Assembly: GCA_003117195.1 (NCBI GenBank)
Contig: BDSI01000052.1
Coordinates: forward strand, 124,001-188,000
Length of the DNA: 64,000 bases
Source of the DNA: Eudorina sp. 2006-703-Eu-15
Taxonomy: Eukaryota; Chlorophyta; Chlorophyceae; Chlamydomonadales; Volvocaceae
Direction of reading: 5' to 3'
This document shows positions 36,578 through 49,700 of this stretch, piece after piece; positions within the stretch are counted from its first letter, which is position 1; each line of letters begins with the position of its first letter. Below the pieces are notes generated by a model. That model saw only the letters and a list, made by a program, of their open reading frames with translations. It was not told where the DNA came from and did not search any database. The translations under genes were made by a program, and so were the position numbers.

Positions 36578-38258
36578 GGCCGGCTGCGTCGTGTCGCTTT
36601 TTTGAGACGCCTGATTGGCCGCTGGCACAAAGACGAAAATAAACTCGCAGGGCTTTGACGTTTGGTCGCGGTGGCTTGCGGCGTTGGTGCCGCATCATAG
36701 TAATCGTTACAAGGTGGACCTACCCGAGTCCCGACCGGGTGTTCCAACGGGCCCAGCTAGCTCGTAGGCATCTTGTCAGCGGACGCCGCGATTGGCGTCA
36801 CGCCTTGGTGGAACGTAGAGGGAAGCCGCGGGGAAATCGGCTGGGCTTTCCCCGGCCAATCTGGTGCGCTTGCGCCGATTTGGAGCTTGGTGGTGCGCGG
36901 TGGGAAAGGGTGGGAAGTCCCTGTGAGAGACACAGACCGTGTTAGTGGCGCATCGGATCGCGCCCGCGACCCAGGATCCAATACGATGATTTCAAATATT
37001 TTTGGACTGCTTCTGTACGACTTGTCGTAACCCTTTGGAACTTGCGCGGACCTCCCTGGCTTCCTATCGTGATGAATGTGGGTTGCTCCTCGCGGGAGTA
37101 CGTACGGGTGTACGGGGTACGTACTTACGTACTTATGGGTGTACGCGGTACGCCCTTTTACGCCCCTCTGCAGAATCCTCGTCAGGGGCGTTCGCAGTGC
37201 AGCCAATGTGGTCGTGTTAGACGCCTAAAGAGGTGCCCCGAGCGAGCGGCTTAACTGCTGATCCCCCTTGTAACATTGCTTCTTAAAGAGGTGCCCCTTG
37301 TTTGCATATGTCGCTGGGAGAAGATCCGAAAGACCCAGGGCATGGTTTGCCCTGCGCGTACACACAGCCATGCGTCTCCGCGATTGATCACCCAAGGGAG
37401 CCACCCTGTGTTGAGTACAAGCTGGACTGCGTCTGCTTGCGTACCGGTAGTAAGGTTGCCTTGTACGGCTCTCTGCGTGCCAGGCGTGACTAGATACAGA
37501 TACAGCAATCGTCTTTTTCTTATGAAGAGGGCACCGGCAACGCCTGCTGGCGTGAGGGGCTCTTTGACGCTTTCAGCCGCGCGCGTATGGTGTAAAGGGT
37601 GTACCATACACCCGGCAGAAACCAGGCGGAAACACGATCGACAGTGAAAGAAACTCGAAAGAAACGCGCGAGCCGGTTGGCCGCCTTGGCGCCAAGCGAT
37701 TGCAGGGTTATCCTGCAAGTCACGCCTATGTCGTCGCCTTTTGCCTGGTTACGTAATGGGAGTGCGCTTAAGGTGTTGGAGGACGGTGGGCATGAATTGA
37801 GCGTCACAGCCAGCATCAGTTACCCGACCAGAAACAGGCAAACGCTTTCTACTCAACATAACGATTCGTTTCCAGATAGATTTACGCGATGAGGGCCCAG
37901 GAAAAGAGTCGTTGACCACGGGAGGATCCACGGTACGGTCCACTTTCAGAAGCAGCGCGCTTTCTAGCTTGACCTCGTTCGCATAGACGAATAATTTATT
38001 GACTTTAATTTGACTGCACCCCAACGGCGATTCAGGGGGTGGCGATTCGACCTGTCGAAAGCCTGGCCTTGTGTTTCAGAGACACAATCGCGACGGCAGC
38101 TCGGCCTGACAATCTTCTTCATCATTAACGCCATTGGTGACAAGCTGGCAGCGCGACGCTGCACTAGGTAGCCTGGCGATAGTGAAGTTCGACTTGTCCC
38201 TGTCCTGACCATTGCAATGGATGATACATAGGTTCAACACTCAATTTTATGCTCTCCG

Positions 38259-41200
38259 ATGTTGCAAACGGCGGAAGTTACAGCTCTTGCAAGCGTCGAG
38301 TCTAGTCTTCTCTCAAGCCAGTCCTCTGTCGATGTGACCGCGGTACTGCGAAACCTCAAGCTCCGGCGCGAGTCATGTTCAGCTGTGAGCATGCCCGGGC
38401 TGGTCAGCTCGGACATACACGACGTGCCGAATCTACCGCCAAAGGACACGCGCCAGCCTGCCGATGTCGGCACCAAGCCGCCACCGCCAGAACGGCCCCG
38501 ACTGGGGCTCGATGTGAGCAGCTTTGGCAAATACACGGCCGATCAGGACAGGAACGCCACCAGCGCCCACGGCGAAAGCGACTGGACAACGCCCCCTCGT
38601 GTCCGCCGGAGGAGTGTCTACACCAACGGCACCTCACAAACGACGCATTCGCCGAACGCTTGTGCCATTACAAGCAGCGGCAGAACAACAGCAGCCGACG
38701 ACATCAGGACTGGCAGCCTCGGGCTCTCGTCAGCGGCAGCGGCATCCGCCAACCCATCTCCACTTGGAGCGGCAGCTGCCGTGGGAAACGGAGACGCCAG
38801 ACCTCCGTCATCCCCATCCCCTGTTGAGCCTTCATCGGCGGCGCATGTTCCGTCAGCTACGCTACCACCGCAAAACGCAGCCCTGTTGCCCGAGTACAGG
38901 CCGCTCCCGCCTGTGAAGTCAGTGCCATCGAGGATCCTGATCCCTGAGCACGCCGCGGCGTCGTCCCCTGCCAAACCACCCCTCGCCGCGGCCTCCTCTC
39001 TGCGTGCGCTCGCTGCCGTCGCAGCGGCCGCCGCCGGCAGCAGCCCCCCCAAGAACAACAACAGCCCAGGCGACGCCCACAGCGGCGTTACCACCACCTT
39101 GGTGGCTGGGTCCAGCAGCAACAACAACGCGGAGCATGTCATCACATCGCCGCAGACCACGGCCATGGATGCCGTCGCTGGGTCGAGTAGACGCAGCTTG
39201 TGTGAAGGCGGCCGCGGTGTAGGCGGCGGCAGCAGCGGCGGCGGCGGCGGGCTGGTGGTTGCGGTGGACTCTTTGTGCGCCAGCGGTGCGGCATCACCGT
39301 CCGTACGGCCGGGCGGCGTCGCGGCGACGGCTTTCGCCGCCGCCAGCGCCATCATCGCGGCCACCTCCGCCGCCGCCGCGTCGCGGGACAGCGGCAGCGC
39401 CGCCGCCGTCGCCGCGGCGGCTGCTGAGGTCGCCAGGGATCTCGCGGACTCCGTCGGGGGCCGATCTTCGCCGGCGCCGCCGCGGTCCCCGAGCCAGCTC
39501 CTCGCCAAGGTGGCTGCTGTGGCGTCCGCTTCCTCACTGGCATCGCCGGCGCCTAGTGGCGCGGGAACAGCAGCTGTGGCGCCGGACGCGTCTGGCCCGG
39601 CGAGGGACTCGCCCTCATCTGGGTCAGGTCTGCCGGGGGCGGACGGCGAGGGAGGCGGCAGCGGTGGTGGTGGTGGTGGTGGTGGTGGAGCCGCGGGGTC
39701 GCCGTTTGGGTTGGCGAGTCGGCCGTCCCTGCTGGGATGGGCGGTGATGACAACCACGACGGAGAACCCGGTCAGCCCGCAGCTCAGCAGCACGCGAAGG
39801 TACTAGGGGGGTGGGGTTGAAAAGAAATACCAAACCCAGGAGCGAACCCAGGCACACCCAGAACCACGCAGAATTCTTGCTTACTTTCTTACGTGACGAG
39901 GCACCTGCATGGCAGCGGAAGTTGAATTGAGACCAGGTTTAATGTGGGGTAAGGGGTAAGGAGCGACGGACAGAGTCGCTTGGTGAAAGGGGGGGGGCGG
40001 GCCGGGGCTTCCGCGAGGACCGCCTTTCGGCAGCACACACACACACCCTCTGCCCTTTGTGCTACCATAAAGAGGAGCTCCGAGGCACACACACCAAGGG
40101 GTTCGGGAGGGAGGGAGGGAGGGACTGTCGCGCGTCGGTGGGTGCATGTGGGTCTTTCCCGTGCGTCTATTTGCGCACTGCGAGCTGCGGTGTGCTGCTG
40201 CTCAGCCCTCCCGCCACGGCGGGATCCTGCTCCCTTTATTGCCGTTAATACAACCGTTACCGTTGTCGTTGTAGGTCCTCCCTGGAGCTGCAGATCGCTC
40301 GACTGAAAGCCTCCTCGGAGGGCTACAGCAGCGCCGCGGCCGCCGCCTCCGTGAAGCTGGCCCACGGCGGCCCCGCCCACGGCAGCCTTGCCCACGGCAG
40401 CCCCGCGAAGCCACCGTCGGCCATGGGCCCGCCGCACGCCGCTCGACCCGGTCAGCACGCTGGTGAAGCGGCAGCCGACAGCAGCGCCGCCGGTATGGCA
40501 GGAGCGACGGCGGCTGATGGTGGCGAGTGGGATGAGCAGTCCGTGGGGGAGGGGCAAAGTCGCGGCGGCGGCGGCGGTAGCGGCAGCCAGAGGCGGCTCT
40601 CCGAATCGCGAAAGGCGCCGCTGCCGCTGCGTCCGGAGGCGACGCCGGAGCGGACTACAGCCGACGGGGGCGGCACGGCAGCTCCCGCGGGCGATGAGCG
40701 CGGCGGGCACGGGCAGAGCCCTGGCGCGCTCGCCGCTGGGGCGAACGGTGCGGGAACGGCACTGCAGGCTTCTGCCAGCGTCCCATCGGCCGCTCCGGCG
40801 GTTGGCTCCGGTCTGACCGCCCCAGCCGGACCAGGAGGTGTTCCGGGGGCGTCTTCGTTGGCAGTCCAGCGGGCCCAGCTGCTGGACGAGCTGCAGGCGT
40901 CGCACAAGCGGGAGCTGGCGTTGGCGGAGCAGCTGGGCAGGTGGGCGAGCTTGCGATGTGGGAGGAAACAGGGAATGTGGAAAGAATCAGAAAAGAAGTT
41001 GTGGGAAGAGAAAAGTCGTTTAACAGCCTGCTTGCTGCGTTTGGTCATCATGTCTCATGCGCGGATTTCTGTTGTGATAACAAATCAGACCGGGGTTGGG
41101 TCGGCGCTGCCAGCACGCTGCTCTACAACACCGACTTCGAGGCTGCACTAAACGCTGCTATACGGGGTAATACAGCAAAGTAGAGGACATGACGTTGGTT

Positions 41201-44200
41201 GCAACGATGGTTTTAGGAAGACGCCATGCTGCAAAACTCTTGGGACCAAGCAAGACGCGGCGTAAATGCGGCGGGTCGATTACTTATGCTCGCATCACAG
41301 ACTACAAGTCCGGCATGTTCATGCTGTTAAGCGCTGTTGGGAATGTTGTGAAGTAGTACATAATGTACGGCAAGCTCGCGGAGGTAAAACCGATCATGGA
41401 CGCCCCGGCATGCATCGTAACGGCCGCTGGTCATCCTCGTCATGCAGTCTGTCAAATTCACATAATTAAATAATATTTAAGAAAAATTTCAAGGGTATGA
41501 AAGGGTCATGGTGGTTGGAGACATCCGGAACGCCCGGGAAGCACCGGGAAGCGCCCATGCTGGAACCTTCGGAGCAACCTTTGTGGTCGTTCAGTTGGGT
41601 CGCGCGAAGTCGTCCCGGAGGAGCGCCGTTGATGCGTTGGAGCACGCGCTTGCGGAGTCGAGGCGGTGTGTCGGGTGGTTCAGAGAGGAGATCGATGGAA
41701 CCACGGGGCCGCGCTAAGCAGTGAAGGCGAAGTCGGCGGCGCGAATCATGATTCCCAGTGCCCCACTTCCCGTCCGGGTTGGTTCGAAAACCTGTAGGTG
41801 GAAACCGTAGCAGCGTAACAAAGCGGACGCAAATCGAGCGGCGCCCACCGGCTCCCCCAACTCCGGAACGGCGCCAGGGAGGGCTATATGAGTTGCCGGG
41901 GAGGGGGTTGCTCCGTGTGCTGCCTCAAACCCGGACCCGCTCGCCGGCGCCTGTACCTTACCCCTTGCCGACGCATCCACGGGGCTGGCGCTCAGATATT
42001 CAGGATGTATCCGACACTTGTTTCTGAGTCCCGCTGACTTCCAAGGTCCGGGCCGTACCGCCGCCCGTACCGCGGCCCGTACCTCCAGATCCCTCCCGCG
42101 ATGCGCTCTCTCTCTCTCTCTCTCCTTCCTCTCCTTGTTCCGCTGGGCCTTCGCTGACGTGACGACGCGGTATGCTGAAGACTTCCGGGCCCTCACCCAC
42201 CATCCACCCATCCACCGACCCATCCTCCAGGTCCCGGGCGGAGGTCCTGGAGCTGACTGCGCAGCTGGCCAGGCAGAGGGACGCCGCGGCGGCGGCGGCG
42301 GCCGCTGAGGCGCAGGTGGCTGAGCTGCGGGCCCTGCTGCGGACAGCCCGGGTAGGTGGTGCCCCTCAGCCCCCCCTCCCCTCCCAAACCCCGCGCCACT
42401 GCGCCACGGGATTGGTTGTAGGGGCCCGCACCTACCCCCCCATCACTGCGCCGCGGGATTTGTTGGGGGCCCCCATCTGCCCCCGCAGCACTGCGCCTTG
42501 CCATCTGTGTTGCGATTAAGACAGCGGTCTCGGGCATGGCCCGCTGTCACTGGGTGGCATCGGCAAGGGGCGACTCGTGGGGTCGTAAGTAGCGACCCAT
42601 GGGTCGGCCGGTGACACACCCGGACACATACGGGCTGCCCCTGCCAGGATCCTCCCTCCCTGGCGCCCGGGGGGGAGCAACCCCCGGCCATGGTTTCACC
42701 CTGCAACCGGTGTGCACCTTGTCGGCACCGGAGTTTGCGTGGTTGGATGTCACTCTTAAGGGTGGGTTCTGACGTTGGTTGACGCAGCGCGGGATAGCGC
42801 GCACAGTGACGCCGTGGCGTCCGTCCCTTTACGCTGTCGGGCTGCACTGCACTGCACCGGGGCACCGCGCCCACTGAGGTCGTTGTGCCGCTTCGCCCCG
42901 CTGCTACTGTTGCTGCCGCTGCTGCTGCTGCTGCGTCCTGCTGCTGTTGTTGCTGCAGGCGGAGGCCGCTGAGGAGGTCCGGCGCTGGCGGTCCCGAGCC
43001 GCAGCCGCCGAGGAGCAGCTGCACACCGCCCTGACGCAGCTGGCCTGCCTGCGCTCCACGGCGGCCGTCGCCGCCGCCGCCGGGGCGCCGTGGCCCGCGG
43101 CCGCCGGTACGGCCCCGCTGACACGACCCAGCTCTGGAGGCGCGCACGCCAGTCGAAGCAGCGGTGGCGGATCTGCCGCCGCCATGGGTGCCGCGGAGCC
43201 GGGTCCCAGCGGGCGTGGGGCGCCCGCGGCGCGGGTCCCACGGGTCAGTGGGTCGGATCTCGGTTGGGGCCTGCCTAGGTCGGACCCGGTCGCCGGCGCG
43301 GCGGCGGCGGCGGCGGCGACTGCAGGCTCACCGGCGCGCAGCCCCGTCCGGCGGATATCGGGCTCCGTTCCGGCGGCGGCGTCCGCGCCGCCGCCCCAGG
43401 GGCTGACAGCTTACGATGACGACGACGACGGAGGCCCGACCTTCCGCGCGCGGCCCTCGGCCAGCTCCGGGCCGTCGAGCCCGATTCGGCGGCTGGACGG
43501 CCGCCACTCGAGGTCGGAGCTCGACGCCGCGGCTACGCCGCCGCTGCGCCGCAGCCTCAGCTACCAATCCCTGACGCCGGAGACGTCGGCGGCACCGCCA
43601 GAGGCCGCCCGTACGACGCGCGCCGTGTCCACGTCTGGCGGCGCCGCGGAGTACGGCAGTACGGAAGCGCCTGCCGCCGCTGCGGTTTGTATGAGCGCGT
43701 TGAACGGCTGTGACGGGGCCGCCAGCGGCGGTGCGGCGCCGCGGCCGCCGCGGCCGCGGCCGGCGTCCCAGTCGCCGGCATCGTCGGCTGCCACGGCCGC
43801 GGCGGCGGACGGCGGCTGCTCCGCTGCGGGCGTGTCCACCCCAGCGTCGGGGACAGCGTCGTACGGCTCGTCGTACGGCTCTCCGGCTTCCCAGGAGCCG
43901 AGCCCGTACGGGTTTGGGTTAATCCTGGTGGGTACCGCCGAGGGCCCTCTGCGCGGCAGTGGCAGCGGCGGCGGCGAACCTAACGGCGGCTTCGATGGTG
44001 ACGGCGTCGACGCGGCGGCGGCGGCGGCACAGGCGGGCAAGACGTGCAGCGGAGTGGCGGTGGGGGCGGTACCTGACCGCGGCGGGTAAGGCTCTGGGGA
44101 CTGCGCGAGCACCAGCGCGCCGCGGCGGCGATCGGTCACACCGTCAGTTGTTGTTGCGTGTGGGCGTTGGCCCCCGGGAGGGGGGGCTAGTGCGGCCATC

Positions 44201-46783
44201 TGGTTAGTCTGATGAGGTGTGAGGAGGACCCGTCGGGTTGGTATGTCTACACTCGATTATGGCCCGGACTACTCGTCTTGTCTCTTTGGGACGTCCGGGT
44301 GTTTTCCTCCGCTCCTGACAGCGCAGGTACCAGGCATTCCTTGACGCTGTTGCCTGCTGCCACCCTGTTGCTGCGTGCTGTTCTTGTTGCTGCCTGCTGT
44401 TTCTTGGTGCAGGTTTCTTGTTGCTGTCTGCTGTTTGGTGCTACTTGCTGCGAACCTTCTGCAATGCTGTGAGCCGTCCAACCCTAGCTCTCTTGCTCGT
44501 GTCAGATGGCCCCGGCCCCCCCACGAACCGCGTCTCAGTCCCGTCCCGCCGCCGCCCCTGATCCCAATCCTCCTGTCCCTCCTTCCGTCACGCTTCGCAG
44601 CAACGGCATGAAAGCCAGTAGCGGTGGCGGCAGCGCAGCCGGTGGTACCCGCACCAGCGGTGGCGGCGCCACCGGCTGGGACTGGGCGGCGGCGGCAGCC
44701 GCTGCCGCCGCCGCCGCCGCCACCGTCGGTGCCGGCGCAAACGGCGACACCGCCCCCGCCCCCGGCCGCGTACACCCTTGCCATTCTGTTCCTGATCCGG
44801 AGCTGCGTTTGGGGGACAGCGGCCAGCAACAGCAGCAGCAGCAGCCGGTTCTAATCTCGCGTCTGGGCACCTCCATCTCGGCCGCCCTGCCGACATCATC
44901 GGGGGCGACGAGCCCGGCAACCGCCGCCGGCGGCGGCGGCGCCAAGGCGCAACCTGGTGCCGACCTGACGGGGGGCCTGCCGCCCGACATTGCCGCGTTG
45001 ACTGCGGTACCCGAGGGCGTCGACGGCACCGCTGTACTGCACTCCAGGGCCCCCGGCGTGTCCTCCGCGTCGGCGTCCGCCGGGGCGGGGGACATGAAGA
45101 AGCGCGGCGCGGAGGCGGGGGTGGCGCTGCTGGTGGCGGCGGTGGAGCGACTCAAGCAGGTGAGGGACGGGTGATGCGCTCCCGCGTGGGTCGTGGGGTT
45201 GCTCTGCCCAAACCTCCTGCCCAAACCTCCTGCCCGACCTCCTCTGCCCGACCTACCTCCTTCCTATCTGCCCGACCCCCGGTTGGTCCCCAGGCCGGCA
45301 ATCGTGCCTACCGCAGCGACCAGTACCCCCTGGCCAGACACTTCTACACGAGCGCACTGGAGCTGCTGCTGCCCCCGCGGACCGCCGGGGGTCCCGGGGG
45401 CCGAGCCGCCGTCGGACACATCCCCTGCGGCGGCATCACCTCGGCCGCGACGGCGGGGGTGCTGGGCGGCGTGAGCAGCGACGGCGGCGGCGCGGACTGC
45501 GCCGCGGCGGCGGCGGCCGTCGCGGCGGCGGCGTGCGAGCGGCGCGACGGCGGCGGCGCGCGCGTGCCGGGGGAGCAGCGCATGATCTCGGCGTTGTACT
45601 GCAGCCGTGCGGCGGCCCACGTGGCGATGCGGCTGTACCCGGATGCGGTGGCGGACTGCTGCGCCGCGAGTGCGCACGATGAGGCCTACGCCAAGCCCTG
45701 GAAGGTGAGGAACCGGAGGTCTGGGATGGGGCACTGGGACTGGGGACGGGGCACTGGGGAGGGGGGACAGGGGACTGGCGCCCTCTCCAAGCTACCTAGG
45801 TGCCTGGCTCCCGTCCTGCGGGACGCATATGGGTGGGACCGCGTGCGTGTGCGTGTACAAGTGCTGGGGCGTGAAGGTGGTGCTGATGGGGGCGTTTGTT
45901 TTGGGATTGGCGAAACATGTCGAGACGAAACTGAGACGCCGGAGATAATGTGCCCCGTGTTGATGACCGGCGGCAATTGCGAAAGCCTATCACATCTCAT
46001 ATGGTGTCTGTCCCTCTTGGCCTGTCCCACTGGTGTCTGTCCCTCCCGGTCTGTCTCCGGCCGCAGTGCCGGGCGGAGGCGCTCGCCTCCGTCAACGCCT
46101 TCGGACCCGCCGCCGCCGCCCTGGAGCGATGCATACAGCTGACCACCGCCGCCGCCGCGGCGGCGGCCGCCGCCGCCGCCGCCCCGACCGCGGCCGCCCG
46201 CACGGGCGGCATCGCCGCCGCTGCCAAGACCAAGACCGGCAGCGTCACCATCGGCGGCGCCGCCAGCAACGGCGCCGGCGGCGGCGGCAGCCCCACCTCC
46301 GCCAGCGGCGGCTACGGTGAGCTCGTGGAGTTCACGGACGTGGACCCGCGGGAGCTGCCGCTGCTGAGGCACATCCTGACGAGGCTGCAGGAGCTCGCGC
46401 GCGCGTCGGCGGCGCCGGCGCCGTCCGCCGCCGCCGCGCTGCTGGCGGCGATGACGGGCGTGGCGACGCCGGGCACCCCGCCCATCGACCACTACGCCGT
46501 GCTCGGCGTGCCGTACCAAGCGTCGGAGATGGACGTCAAGGCGGCGTACAAGCGCCTCGCGCTGCAGTACCACCCGGACAAGGCCTCGGCGGCGGCGGCG
46601 GCGGCGGCGGGGGCGGCGGCGCCGTCGTCGCCGATGCGGGCGGCGGTGGTGGCGGCGGCGCGGACGGTGTTCCCCATGGTTTCGGAGGCGTACGCCGTGT
46701 TGTCGGACAAGGCCAGCCGCAAGGCCTATGACCTGCGGCGGGTGCATGTGGCGCTTAGCAACAAGCGGCACGGCGCCAGCTGA
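38259..46783 (+). CDS. Large low-complexity/coiled-coil protein with TPR repeats and C-terminal J domain (HSP40 type)
   Basis: Proposed exons: 38259-39799, 40275-40940, 42231-42351, 42959-about 43927, 44506-45159, 45294-45704, 46067-46783 (TGA), about 1692 aa. The first two exons are Ala/Ser/Gly/Pro-rich. A coiled coil follows (ELQIARLKASSEG, AEVLELTAQLARQRD, EEVRRWRSRAAAAEEQL). TPR helices appear in AGNRAYRSDQYPLARHFYTS, ISALYCSRAAAHVAMRLYPD and CRAEALASVNAFGPAAAALE. The C terminus is a J domain from about residue 1594: HYAVLGVPYQASEMDVKAAY, KRLALQYHPDKA with the HPD motif near 1623, then MVSEAYAVLSDKASRKAYD. TPR plus J domain resembles DNAJC7-type co-chaperones, which hand clients between HSP70 and HSP90; that role is inferred. 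The junction between the fourth and fifth exons is weak: exon 4 could run to 44085 or to its own stop at 44089, and 44506 begins with ATG. Two adjacent genes, a coiled-coil protein and a shorter TPR/J protein, are therefore possible. Ala runs also sit inside the J domain. Confidence 0.7.
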
Positions 46784-49700
46784 GGCCCCACACCACCCTC
46801 CACCCGGCTCGGGTCGGGAGGGGGCCGGGTTTCTGCCTCCTCACCCTCCGGCATCGTGGACTGATCGGCATGCACCCGCCGGGCACCCGCCGTGAAAGAA
46901 GCGGTTCAAATCGCACTGCTGTTGCTGATGTTGCTAATGTTGCTAATGTTGCTGCAGCTCCTGCTTGACATGTAGCGCTGCTCTGTCAACGGTACGTACT
47001 CCCTTACTCCGTGGTGGACTCCCTGGAGGTTCACACCGGGGGCCGGCGGGCGATAGAACGTGGCTGAAACCGCTGCTGAGGTCAGGCAAGGAGCCAGGCG
47101 GGGCCGTGGGTGCTCTTGGTGCTGCCTTCTCAGCAGGGCCTTGTTCCGCGTCCCAGCGCGGCCTCACGACCTGCAAGCACGATGTTGCTGTTGACGTTGA
47201 CGCGATGTTGTGCCCCGTGTCTGCCACCCGTGTTGACGGCTGCGGCCCGACGTTGATTGCGGTGGTGGTGGGCTGTATTGAATGGATCCCCGGTACGGGA
47301 TGCGCGTGCTCAGCCCGGCCAGGTGCAGGCATCAGTGGCTATCACCGGCGTGGAATCCAACTGGCATGGACTTTCTCAAAAGTGCCGTCTCGTCTTCACG
47401 TGTGCCCAGAAAAAATGGTCTTGCATGTGCGGGTGCGTGTGTACATCCATGGGGGGAGGCACCTCGGTCGTGCCGTTCTAGAAGTTCGGTGGCGGGGGCG
47501 AGGGCCCTCCCCCTCCTCGCGAGAGGGGTATCGGTGGGTGGGGTACTCGGGGCGTCGCAGTAGCCGCCATGCTCGCGGCGTCCGCCTGTGCATTGCCAGG
47601 CCACAGTCCCAAAGGGACCAGGAAAAGTCAGGGAGCGAGGGAGGGAGGGGTATATGAAATGGTATACATATTCAAACTGCGCTGCTGCTGCCAGAGCAAA
47701 AGTCCGGTCAAGAGGGAGGGAGGGAGGGAGGGGCTGCACTCGATCCCGAATCGCCTGCGATCTTGCCGGGTACGACTACTTCCCCGCACCGCACCAAGTG
47801 CCCATCTGCGAACGAATGCGGGTTGCGGGAACACCCACCCCCCTGTACAGCGGCACGGCGGTTCTGAATCCGTTCGCATCCCCCGGGCTGGGGCTGGGGG
47901 ATGGCGCCTCTTCGTTGCTGGTGGGTGTGCGTTGCGCGGCAGCGCAGCTTGTTGCTGGTCAAGGTCTGGGCCACGGGGCGGAGGCTTTCTTTTTTGGGAT
48001 GAGCGTGGTCTCGATTACCGTATGTTATGTACGTATATGGGTGACCACACTGTGGCTTGGCCTTCGACACCGGAGAAGAGCCTGCGCGTCATCCGGCGGC
48101 GGGCATGACATCGGTGGTGCCTCCACCGCCTGGGGGGAGGGCGCGGTCGCGGGCGGGCCGCCTGCCGCCGGGTAGGTGCGGATTGGATGGGAACACTGGG
48201 CTGCCACCTCCGGCATAGAGGAGGACGCGACCGCAGGCCAGTGACCTCAGACTGGTTGTTGGCACTGTTGACCCCGGTACACAATGAAAACAGAGCCGCG
48301 CGAGACGAGGGGTCCAGCTCGACCCGGCACACCCGGGTGTGGGGTGTCGGTTGTTGCCGCGCGTGAACTCCTTCGGAGGCTGACCTGTGGACATGCCCCC
48401 CTTGTGTCAGTGACAGTGTCAAACTGTCAATGTTCGTGGTGACGACAAAAACAAGCAAGCAGGACGGGTGTTGAGGGGTGTTGTGAGGCGGCCGAGGGGC
48501 GGCGAGGATGGTTATGGCATCATGGGCGGCGGTCGGTCACCGGTCGGTCGCGTGATCTGCGTGCGACGGTTGGTCGCTTTGGTGGCGGCATCCTGCTCGC
48601 CACGGCCGTCTGAGGAAAGAGTGACGCGGCCGGGCCTCTGGCACTGGCTGATGACCCGCGGGCCCTTCGTCCCGCCAGCGAGGGAGAGGGGGGACCCTCT
48701 GCTGACGCGACGGCGCGCACCCGGTCGCCGTTGAACAACCAGATACCAGAATGCCGTGGATCGGTGGATGCCAACGGGGACCCCACGCCAGTGTGTGAGG
48801 TTCTATGTATGCTCGGAGGCGGGGGCACAGCAGCCTTCCGTTGAGACTGCACGGCGCGCTTCTGGACGGGTTGGCAGACGGGACCCGGAGGGTCGCCCCG
48901 TCGGTCATGGCTTCGGACCATGCCAACTGTGGCCGCGCTCAAAAGAGACGGAGGATTCGAGGACCGTACACGGTTGTGTAAGGGTTGGTTCGGGTTGCGA
49001 GCTGTGGCCACACTCGCGGTTCCGAGGGCCCAGCCGCGCGAAAACCACCGCAGAGTAGTGTTACGGCGGAGTCATCTATCGTGCTGCGAGTTGAGGTGGG
49101 GGGGGCGCAGGCGGGGGGGCAGGCGGGGACAGGGGGGCACAGGACCACCGGTCCGCGGGTGCGGAGGGGATACGGGATAGCGCCGTTCGTGAGAGGGCCG
49201 ATCGATCGCCGCGTCTCGACGGGGTTCTCTAAGGTCGTCGCGGATTATTTGCCTGGGTGCACTGCGATGGGGGAATAATTTGCCGTGAATTTTGGACTCA
49301 GCAGTACTCGTCCCAGACTTCCGGTGCCGATGAGCTATAGCTGAATGGTGATCGATTCGCTGGCAGATGAGATCTGAATGCTTCGGCGGCTTCGTGAGAC
49401 CGATCCGCCCGTCGGCTGCGCATCCGCCCCCGCCATGTGCGCGCCAGCTACACGGCAGTCATCTGACCACCCGGCAGCAGCAGTGCCACCAGCGGCCGCG
49501 CGGTCGTCGAGCACGACGGACACAAAGGACGACATGCGCTGGTGGCCGCGCAGGGCGCCGCATCTTCGTTCCGCGCTGTCGAAAAGCGACGGGACGGGGC
49601 CAGGGGCCGTCGAGGTTTTGACAATAACTCTGTGTTGGGGCATGCCGACCTCGCAGGGCACTTCTGAACGGCATTCGGTGTGTTCGGAGTCCCCTGCGTC

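Larger units (their letters stand above)
35630..38258. other. Gene-poor spacer with (GT)n microsatellite and dispersed repeats
   Basis: No exon supported. Besides the candidate poly(A) signal it holds the CTGAGCCGCGAG repeat at about 36480-36510, a (GT)n tract directly after it, and an AGTAATCGTTACAAGGTGGA repeat at about 36697, which also occurs near 22053. The stretch from 37250 to 38258 shows nothing recognisable. Confidence 0.45.

Noticed and set aside
46895..46920. GGTTCAAATCG word resembling a tRNA T arm
   Set aside because: No acceptor, D or anticodon stems could be drawn around it.
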